40,736 bases of DNA from Halorubrum halodurans (lineage in GTDB: Archaea; Halobacteriota; Halobacteria; Halobacteriales; Haloferacaceae), in assembly GCF_002252985.1 (NCBI RefSeq), contig NZ_NHPJ01000030.1, positions 1 through 40,736 of the forward strand. Direction: 5' to 3'. Position 1 is the stretch's first letter, and every line of letters starts with the position of its first letter. Shown piece after piece: positions 32,067-38,900 of this stretch. Below the pieces are notes generated by a model. The model was not told where the DNA came from. It was given only the letters and a program-made list of their open reading frames with translations, and ran no database searches. Position numbers and translations under genes: made by a program.

Positions 32067-33272
32067 CTAGCCGTCCAGCTCCTCGTGGACCGGCTCCGCG
32101 GCGTTGAGGTCGGTCACGCGGAAGGCGGTCCCCTCGGCCGAGGTGTCGACCGCGAGGTCCCACCCGTGTCCGGAGACGACCCGGAGGACGACCAACAGCC
32201 CGAGTCCGAACGACTTGACGTTCTCCGCGTCGGCGTCGGCGAGCGCGGCCTCGACCGCCGGGGGCAGTCCGGGGCCGTCGTCGGCGACGACGAACCCGTG
32301 GTCGTCGCCCGAGACGGTCACCGAGACGTCCGGGCCGCCGTGCTCGACCGCGTTGCGGAACAGGTTCTCGAGGAGTCGCTGGAGCCGCCCCGCGTCGGCG
32401 AGGACGGTCGTTCCGGGGTCGACGTCGACCGACAGCGCCGCGTTCCGGGTCCGCACCGTCTCCCAGGCGTCCCGGACGAGCGCCTCGAGGTCGACGCGCT
32501 CGCGTTCGCCCACGTCCGCGCCCTCCTTCGCCAGCATCAGACACTCCGCGATCATCGTCTCCATGCGGCCGAGCGAGCTCTGAACCCGCGAGAGGAACGC
32601 CGCGGTCTCGCCGGTCGCCTCCTCACGTGCCAGCTCCGTGAACCCGATCGCGGCCGCGAGCGGGTTCCGGAGGTCGTGGGCGACGATCCCGGTGAACTCG
32701 TCGAGGCGGTCGTTCTGTTCGCGCAGCTCGGCGTAGTGTTTCTCGCGTTCGAGCTCGTGGCTCACCCAGTCGGCCAGCACCGAGACGAAGTCGCGCTCCT
32801 CGTCGGTCAACGGCTCCACGCGCGGGTCCGGGTCGGAGAAACACAGCGTCCCGTACGTCTCCCCGTCGATCCAGACGGGCGCGCCCACGTAACAGCGCAG
32901 TCCGGTCGTCTCGCGGGCGCGGTCGTCGCGGTACGGGCTGTCCTCGACGTTCGCGAACCCCACCGGTTCGCCGCCGTCGACGACGTGGCGACACCACGTC
33001 TCGTCCAGGTCGACGGTCCCGCCGGCGGCGTACGGCCCGGACTCGATGTTCGTGGCGATCACCTCGTAGCGTCCCTCGGCGGTGTACGAGAGGACGCCGT
33101 TGTCGACGCCGAGGTACTCGCGGCCGACCTCGATCGCCTCCCGGATCCGCCCCTCGGTCGTGAGGTCGGCGTCGGCCAGCTCGAGGAGGGTCCTGAAGGG
33201 GTTGGCGCGACCGGGTTCGTCGGGGTCGGGACGGGCACGGTCGGGGTCGTCGCGTGCGGGATCGGTGGTCAT
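32067..33272 (-). CDS. GAF-domain sensor histidine kinase
   Basis: A 401-residue soluble kinase. A GAF domain spans about residues 28-175 (NGVLSYTAEGRYEVIATNIES, then TGLRCYVGAPVWIDGETYGTLCF). It is joined by a coiled coil to the dimerisation domain with the H-box IVAHDLRNPLAAAIGF (phospho-acceptor His199). The ATP domain shows the N-box LFRNAVEHGG, G1 VVADDGPGLPP and G2 SFGLGLLVVLRVV. There is no membrane segment, so it senses a cytoplasmic signal, which cannot be named. The ATG at 33270-33272 is used. It faces the glycosyltransferase tail to tail and is divergent from the lipoprotein gene. Pairing with the stand-alone receiver is inferred from proximity. Confidence 0.92.
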   Translation of the reverse strand: MTTDPARDDPDRARPDPDEPGRANPFRTLLELADADLTTEGRIREAIEVGREYLGVDNGVLSYTAEGRYEVIATNIESGPYAAGGTVDLDETWCRHVVDGGEPVGFANVEDSPYRDDRARETTGLRCYVGAPVWIDGETYGTLCFSDPDPRVEPLTDEERDFVSVLADWVSHELEREKHYAELREQNDRLDEFTGIVAHDLRNPLAAAIGFTELAREEATGETAAFLSRVQSSLGRMETMIAECLMLAKEGADVGERERVDLEALVRDAWETVRTRNAALSVDVDPGTTVLADAGRLQRLLENLFRNAVEHGGPDVSVTVSGDDHGFVVADDGPGLPPAVEAALADADAENVKSFGLGLLVVLRVVSGHGWDLAVDTSAEGTAFRVTDLNAAEPVHEELDG

Positions 33273-33388
33273 GATCGGTGTCGGACGGGTCGTGGTCGAC
33301 GTTGTCGTCGCCGGCAGATAAAACCGGGCCGCTCGGCGACGCCTCACGCCGGGAGCAGGGTTTTCCCTCCCGAGCGAGTGGGTTCCCC

Positions 33389-35758
33389 GTGAACAGACGC
33401 GCGTTCCTCGGCAGGGTGGGTGCCGCCGGCGCGGTCGGGACGGCCGGCTGCGGGTTCCGTGCCGGGACGGACGGCGACGGGGACGGACCCGACGAGGGGG
33501 ACGGGAGCGCCCCCGACGACGCCGAGGCCGGCGACGACGGGACGGCCGACGACCCGCCCGACGGCCCCGACCGCCGCTTCCGGGTCGTCGACGACGGCTT
33601 CGCGGTCTCCGTCGACGGTGGCTCCTTCGAAGCGCTCGTCCCCCGCGGGGTGAACCTCGGGATGGCGAAGCCCGGTCGCTTCCCCGGCGAGGCGGCGATC
33701 ACCCGCGCCGAGTACGACCGCTGGCTCGCATGGATGGGGGAGCTGAACGTCAACGTCGTCCGGGTGTACACGGTCCACCCGCCGGCGTTCTACCGCGCGC
33801 TCGCCGCGTACAACCGGGAGCACGCGGACCCGATCTACCTCCTCCACGGCAACTGGATCGGCGAGGAGCTCCTGGCCCACGCCGGCGACGCGTTCGCGCT
33901 CTCCGCGGAGTTCGACCGGTCGCTCCGGCAGGTCGTCGACGTCGTCCACGGCGAGACGACGATCGACCCCGAACCCGGCCACGCCAGCGGGACCTACGAC
34001 GCCGACGTGAGCGACGCCGTCCTCGGCTATATCGCCGGGATCGAGTGGCCGCCGACCGTCGTCGCCGAGACGAACCGGGCGAACGATCCCGGCCCGTACG
34101 ACGGCGAGTACCTCGCCTCGACGGTCGACCGACCCTTCGAACGCTGGCTCGCCGAGCGGCTCGACCGGGCGGTGGCCCACGAGGTCGACGCGTACGGGAC
34201 CCAACGCCCGGCGGCGTTCACGAACTGGGTGACGACCGACCCGCTCTCGCACCCCTACGAGCCGTTCGAGATGGAGGACGCGGTCGCCGTCGATCCCGAC
34301 GCGATCGTCGCGACCGACGCCAACGACGCGGGCACGTTCGCGGCGTACCACGTCTACCCGTACTACCCGCCGCTGCTCAACGAGACGCCGGAGTACGCGA
34401 GCTACGTCGACCATCGCGGCGAGCCCAACAGCTACGCCGGCTACCTGAACGACCTGGTCGGCGCGACCGACCACCCGCTCGTCGTCGCCGAGTTCGGCGT
34501 CCCCTCCTCGCGGGGGATCGCCCAGCGACACGTCCACGGGCGCGACCAGGGCCGCTACACCGAGACCGAGCAGGGGGAGATCGTCGCGGCGATGTACGAG
34601 GACGTCCGCGAGGTCGGCGCGGCCGGCGGCCTCGTCTTCAGCTGGCACGACGAGTGGTTCAAGCGGACGTGGAACCTCGCCGCGCTCTCGGACCCGAACC
34701 GCCGGCCGGAGTGGTCGAACGTCCAGACGCCCGAACAGGGGTTCGGCCTGCTCACGTTCGACCCGGCCGACGCGGTCCCGCTCGACGGCTCCGCCGACGC
34801 GTGGGCCGACGCGACCGCGGCGACGCCGGCGGACCCGCCCGTCCGGTTCGACGACGGGGGCGACGGGAGCGCCGCGGACGACGCCCGCGAACTGACCGCG
34901 CTCCGGGTCACGAGCGACGCCGCGTACCTCTCGATCCGCCTCGAGTTCGCCGATCTCGGCGACGGTGCGGGCGTCGACGACGCCCCCGACTGGGACCGCG
35001 TCAACTACCTCCTCACGCTCGGGCTGACCGGTCGGGGCGGGGTACAACTCCCCCACGGCGTCGACGCGACCTCGGCGTCCACGGACTTCGTCGTCCGGCT
35101 CGGCGGCCCGGACGACTCGCGGGTGACGGTCCACCCGCGATACGACGCGTTCGCCTACCTGTACGGCGCGGAGGCCGGCCTCGATCTCGACTCCTACCGA
35201 AACCCCGACCCCGGCGCGTTCGCGCCGATCCGGATGACGATCGGTCGCGGGTACACGGTCCCGCCGACCGGCGAGCGGGTCCCGTTCCAGTCGGTCGAGA
35301 CGGGAGCACTGCGATACGGCAACGGCAACCCCGACTCGCCCGAGTACGACTCGCTCGCGGACGTCCACGTCTCGCCGTCGACGGACGCGATCGAGGTCCG
35401 GCTCCCGTGGCTGCTCCTCAACGTCGCCGACCCGAGCCGACGCCGCCGGCTCGGCGACCTCTGGAGCGACGGGGTCGACGAGTACGAGCCGTTCGAGGCG
35501 ATCGACGTCGCCGCCGCCTCCTACGTGCCGGCCGGGGACGGCGACGCCGGATCCGGGGACGACGGCGGAGGGACCGAAGCCGCCGCCGAGCCGATCGACT
35601 CGCGGCCGACGAACCTCGCACACGCGGTCCCCGGAGTCGAGGGCGACCGGCTCCGCACGGTCGAATACGTCCCGCCGACGTGGGACGAGCCGGCGTACAC
35701 GGAGCGGCTCAAGGAGTCGGCGGAGTACCTCCGAGAGACCTTCGGCCGGTACGGCTGA
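33389..35758 (+). CDS. Tat-exported lipoprotein with glycosidase-like barrel and C-terminal beta domain
   Basis: A 789-residue lipoprotein starting at a GTG (MNRRAFLGRVG), with twin Arg at 3-4 and a lipobox Cys21 (GTAGC). An acidic linker of about 40 residues follows. The domain from residue 60 to about 440 resembles clan-A glycoside hydrolases: VPRGVNLGMAKPG, NVNVVRVYTVHPP, a Glu219 in AGIEWPP (acid/base candidate) and Glu368 in VVAEFGVPSS (nucleophile candidate). Residues about 500-675 form a beta-rich domain (LTALRVTSDAAYLSIRLEFADL) like CBM9 or glucodextranase C-terminal modules. It is anchored outside the cell, where it could trim or release a polymer made by the nearby synthase. The exact GH family is not assigned. 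Confidence 0.8.
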   Translation: MNRRAFLGRVGAAGAVGTAGCGFRAGTDGDGDGPDEGDGSAPDDAEAGDDGTADDPPDGPDRRFRVVDDGFAVSVDGGSFEALVPRGVNLGMAKPGRFPGEAAITRAEYDRWLAWMGELNVNVVRVYTVHPPAFYRALAAYNREHADPIYLLHGNWIGEELLAHAGDAFALSAEFDRSLRQVVDVVHGETTIDPEPGHASGTYDADVSDAVLGYIAGIEWPPTVVAETNRANDPGPYDGEYLASTVDRPFERWLAERLDRAVAHEVDAYGTQRPAAFTNWVTTDPLSHPYEPFEMEDAVAVDPDAIVATDANDAGTFAAYHVYPYYPPLLNETPEYASYVDHRGEPNSYAGYLNDLVGATDHPLVVAEFGVPSSRGIAQRHVHGRDQGRYTETEQGEIVAAMYEDVREVGAAGGLVFSWHDEWFKRTWNLAALSDPNRRPEWSNVQTPEQGFGLLTFDPADAVPLDGSADAWADATAATPADPPVRFDDGGDGSAADDARELTALRVTSDAAYLSIRLEFADLGDGAGVDDAPDWDRVNYLLTLGLTGRGGVQLPHGVDATSASTDFVVRLGGPDDSRVTVHPRYDAFAYLYGAEAGLDLDSYRNPDPGAFAPIRMTIGRGYTVPPTGERVPFQSVETGALRYGNGNPDSPEYDSLADVHVSPSTDAIEVRLPWLLLNVADPSRRRRLGDLWSDGVDEYEPFEAIDVAAASYVPAGDGDAGSGDDGGGTEAAAEPIDSRPTNLAHAVPGVEGDRLRTVEYVPPTWDEPAYTERLKESAEYLRETFGRYG

Positions 35759-35790
35759 GGCGGGGAGCGCGGGCGAGTGTCACGTCCGCG

Positions 35791-37614
35791 CTACTCGACC
35801 GTGACGCTCTTCGCGAGGTTGCGCGGTCGGTCGATCGGCCTGCCCTTCTCGTCGGCGACGTGGTAGGCGAACAGCTGCCAGTAGACGTTCGCGACGAGCG
35901 GCTCGAGCACGCCGGCCGCGGGGACGGGCAGGTCGACGTCGAGGTGCGTCGGGTCGGCCGCGACCTCGCCGTCGCCGTCGGCGGTCGTCGCGCCGATCAC
36001 CGGCGCCCCCCGTGCCTGGACCTCCTTGACGTTGTTGAGCGTCTCGTCCGGGCGGGAGCCGTCGGTCAGCAGCGCCAACACCGGCGTCTCGTCGGTGACG
36101 AGCGCGAGCGGCCCGTGTTTGAGCTCGCCGGCGGGGAACCCCTCCGCGTGGTCGTAGGAGATCTCCTTCAGCTTCAACGCGCCCTCGAGCGCCACCGGGT
36201 GGCCGAACCGGCGGCCGACGAAGAAGAACGCGTCGCTGTCGGCGTACTCGCGGGCGACCTCGCGGATCCGGTCCTCGCGGTCGAGGACGCCCTGGACCGC
36301 GTTCGGGAGCCTCCGGACGGACTCGAGCAGCTCGCGAGCCCGCGCGTACGACAGCGACCCGCGGGCGCGACCGATGCGGACCGCGAGCAGCGTGAGCGTC
36401 GCCACCTGGGAGGCGAACGTCTTCGTCGCCGCCACGCCGATCTCCGGGCCGGCGCGGATGAACACGCTGTCGTCGGTCTCGCGGACGATCGTGCTGCCGA
36501 GCGTGTTGGTGACCGCGAGCGTCCGCGCGCCGGCGCGTTTCGCCCGCCGGATCGCGGAGAGCGTGTCGGCGGTCTCGCCGCTCTGTGTCACCGCGACCAC
36601 GAGCGTGCGCCAGGGGTCGCGGCCGCCGTCGAACTCGTACTCGCTCGCGACCTCCACCGTCGTCCGGACGTCGACGACCGACTCGAGCAGTTCGGCGGCG
36701 TACCGCCCCGCGTAGTTGGAGGTGCCGCAGGCGACGATCTGGATCTCCTCGATCGAGTCGACGTACTCGCTCGGGAGGTCGACGTCGACGTCGACGGTCC
36801 CGTCGTCGGCGTCGATCCGCCCGGAGATCGTCTGGCGGAGCGCCCGCGGCTGCTCGTGGATCTCCTTTAACATGTAGTGGTCGTAGCCGCTCTTCTCGGC
36901 GGCGTCCGCCTCGTACTCGAGCGTCTCGACCGGCGGCTCGATCGCCTCCCCGTCGCGGTACAGCGACAGCCCGTCCTCGCCGAGGACCGCGAAGTCGCCG
37001 TCCTCGACGTAGGTCACCTCGCGGGTGTGCTCGAGGAAGGCGGTCACGTCACTGGCGAGGAAGGTCCCGTCCGCCGCGTGGCCGACGACGAGCGGGCTGT
37101 CGCGGCGGGTCGCGTACACCTCGTCGACGCCGGCGATCGTCACGACGACCGCGTAGGTCCCCTCGAGGCGCTCGATCGCGGCCTCGACGGCCGCCCGCGG
37201 CTCCGCGCCCGCGTCGAGTTCCGCCTCGATCAGGTGCGGCACGACCTCCGTGTCGGTGTCGCTCGTGAACGCGTGGTCCGACAGCTCCTCGCGGAGCGCG
37301 TCGTAGTTCTCGATGATCCCGTTGTGGACGACGGCGACCCGGCCGGTGCAGTCCGTGTGCGGGTGCGCGTTCTCGTCCGTCGGCGGGCCGTGCGTCGACC
37401 ACCGAGTGTGGCCGATCCCCCGCGTGTGGTCGGTCGACTCGGGGAGGATCCCCTGGAGCTCGCTCACCTCGCCGGACGTCTTGTACACCGAGAGCGCGTC
37501 GTCGGTGAGCGCGACCCCCGCGGAGTCGTACCCGCGGTACTCCAGGTTCGAGAGGCCCGAAGAGAGGATCGGCAGTGCGGGCCGGTCGCCGACGTAGCCG
37601 ATGATCCCACACAT
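35791..37614 (-). CDS. glmS: Glutamine-fructose-6-phosphate aminotransferase
   Basis: GlmS makes glucosamine-6-phosphate, the entry to amino-sugar synthesis. The 607-residue protein has an N-terminal glutaminase domain starting MCGIIGYVGDRPALP with the nucleophile Cys2, then LEYRGYDSAGVAL, TRWSTHGPPT and HNGIIENYDALR. Two SIS isomerase domains follow (CGTSNYAG, VTQSGETADTLSAI, ALEGALKLKEISYDHAEGF). The end LAKSVTVE is canonical. It overlaps nothing; its ATG lies one base downstream of the glmU-like stop codon, so the two form an operon. It is convergent with the lipoprotein gene, 32 nt apart. Confidence 0.97.
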   Translation of the reverse strand: MCGIIGYVGDRPALPILSSGLSNLEYRGYDSAGVALTDDALSVYKTSGEVSELQGILPESTDHTRGIGHTRWSTHGPPTDENAHPHTDCTGRVAVVHNGIIENYDALREELSDHAFTSDTDTEVVPHLIEAELDAGAEPRAAVEAAIERLEGTYAVVVTIAGVDEVYATRRDSPLVVGHAADGTFLASDVTAFLEHTREVTYVEDGDFAVLGEDGLSLYRDGEAIEPPVETLEYEADAAEKSGYDHYMLKEIHEQPRALRQTISGRIDADDGTVDVDVDLPSEYVDSIEEIQIVACGTSNYAGRYAAELLESVVDVRTTVEVASEYEFDGGRDPWRTLVVAVTQSGETADTLSAIRRAKRAGARTLAVTNTLGSTIVRETDDSVFIRAGPEIGVAATKTFASQVATLTLLAVRIGRARGSLSYARARELLESVRRLPNAVQGVLDREDRIREVAREYADSDAFFFVGRRFGHPVALEGALKLKEISYDHAEGFPAGELKHGPLALVTDETPVLALLTDGSRPDETLNNVKEVQARGAPVIGATTADGDGEVAADPTHLDVDLPVPAAGVLEPLVANVYWQLFAYHVADEKGRPIDRPRNLAKSVTVE

Positions 37615-37615
37615 G

Positions 37616-38794
37616 TTACCCCCTCCGTACCGTCACGCCGTCCTCTACCCGTCCGCTCACCGACGCGCCGTCGCCGACGACGGCGTCGGTGCCGAGGACG
37701 GTCCCCGGCGCGAGCGCCGCCGCGCCGCCGACGCTCGCGTCGTCGCCGACGACCGCGCCGAGCCGCACGTCCTCGTGTAGCTCGCCGGCGACGGCGACGG
37801 TCGCGGTCCCGCCCCGGACCGTGGCGTTCGCGCCGACGTCCGCGCCCGCGCCGACGACGCAGTCGCGGAGCACCGCGCCGGCCTCGACGGTCGCGTCCGG
37901 GAGGACGACGGAGCGCTCGACGGTCGCGTTGGGGTCGATCCGGGCGTTCGCGCCCACCGTCGTCCCCGCGGCGACGACCGCGCCGCGACCGACGGAGGCG
38001 GTCGGCGCGACGACGCACCGGTCGTCGACGCCCGCGCCGGGTGCGAGCGTCCCGTCGACGGCCCCGCCGTCGCGGTCGAGCACGTCGTCGGTGACCGCGA
38101 GCAGGTCCCAGAGGTACGAGACGTCGTGCCAGCCGCCGTCGTACCTGACGGCGCGGACGCCGCCGTCGTCGACGAGCCGGGCGACGGTGTCCGGCAGCTC
38201 GTACTCGCCCTTCTCGGACGGTTCGGTGTCGCGGACTGCGTCGAACACCGCCGGCGTGAACGCGTACACGCCCGCGTTGATAACCTCGGAGTCCGCTCTC
38301 CGCGGGGGTTTCTCGACGATCGTCTCGACGCGCCCGCCGCGCACCGTCACGACCCCGTACGCCCGCGGTCGATCGCTTCGGGTCACCGCCATCGCGGCCG
38401 CCTCGTCGCCGTCGGCGAGGGCGTCGCGGACGTCCGCGACCGCGGCGGGCTCGACGATCCGGTCCCCGTTCAACACGAGGAACGACCCGTCGACGTGGGG
38501 TTCGGCCTGCGAGACCGCGTGCGCGGTGCCGAGCCGTTTCTCCTGGACGACGTACCGGATCGAGACGTCCCAGTCGTCGCCGTCGCCGAAGTGGGTCTGG
38601 ATCCGCTCGCGCTCGTACCCCACGACGAGGACGAACTCCTCGACGCCGGCCGCGCTCGCGGCCTCGATCACGTACTCGAGGAGCGGCTTGTTGGCGACCG
38701 GGACCATCGGCTTCGGCCGCCGGTTCGTCAGCGGACTCAGCCGCCGTCCCGCCCCGGCGGCGAGGACGACGGCCGTCGTCGGTCGGTCGGACAT
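37616..38794 (-). CDS. glmU: Bifunctional sugar-1-phosphate nucleotidylyltransferase/acetyltransferase (GlmU-like)
   Basis: A 392-residue cytoplasmic enzyme. The N-terminal nucleotidyltransferase domain has VVLAAGAGRRLSPLTNRRPKP (UTP loop), FLVLNGDRIV (metal Asp) and RAYGVVTVRGGRVETIVEKP. From about residue 235 a left-handed beta helix of hexapeptide repeats follows (ASVGRGAVVAAGTTVGANARI and similar), which would acetylate glucosamine-1-phosphate. With GlmS it gives UDP-GlcNAc. Acetyltransferase specificity is inferred from the operon; archaeal homologues can act on both GlcN-1-P and glucose-1-P. A TATA-like CCTTCAAG is about 28 nt upstream on the minus strand. Confidence 0.9.
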   Translation of the reverse strand: MSDRPTTAVVLAAGAGRRLSPLTNRRPKPMVPVANKPLLEYVIEAASAAGVEEFVLVVGYERERIQTHFGDGDDWDVSIRYVVQEKRLGTAHAVSQAEPHVDGSFLVLNGDRIVEPAAVADVRDALADGDEAAAMAVTRSDRPRAYGVVTVRGGRVETIVEKPPRRADSEVINAGVYAFTPAVFDAVRDTEPSEKGEYELPDTVARLVDDGGVRAVRYDGGWHDVSYLWDLLAVTDDVLDRDGGAVDGTLAPGAGVDDRCVVAPTASVGRGAVVAAGTTVGANARIDPNATVERSVVLPDATVEAGAVLRDCVVGAGADVGANATVRGGTATVAVAGELHEDVRLGAVVGDDASVGGAAALAPGTVLGTDAVVGDGASVSGRVEDGVTVRRG

Positions 38795-38870
38795 GTCGGA
38801 TTCGAACCGTCCAACGGACTTGAAGGGTGGTGGTCGCCGCGCGCTCGCGGACTCAGTCGGGTCCGGTACG

Positions 38871-38878
38871 CCTAAACG
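38871..38878 (+). promoter_or_regulatory. TATA box of the folC-type gene
   Basis: CCTAAACG, centred 27 nt upstream of the ATG at 38901; leaderless spacing. It lies in the 106-nt gap divergent from glmU. Confidence 0.5.
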
Positions 38879-38900
38879 ACCCGGAGACGACCCACGGCGT

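Noticed and set aside
31738..32070. A 110-codon frame in the gap after the glycosyltransferase
   Set aside because: Arg/Ser/Pro-rich, few acidic residues, crosses several hairpins and has no promoter; treated as non-coding.
33730..36870. A frame of more than 1000 codons on the plus strand
   Set aside because: It overlaps the lipoprotein gene in another frame and then glmS in antisense; the translation is rich in Arg and Pro with no domain.
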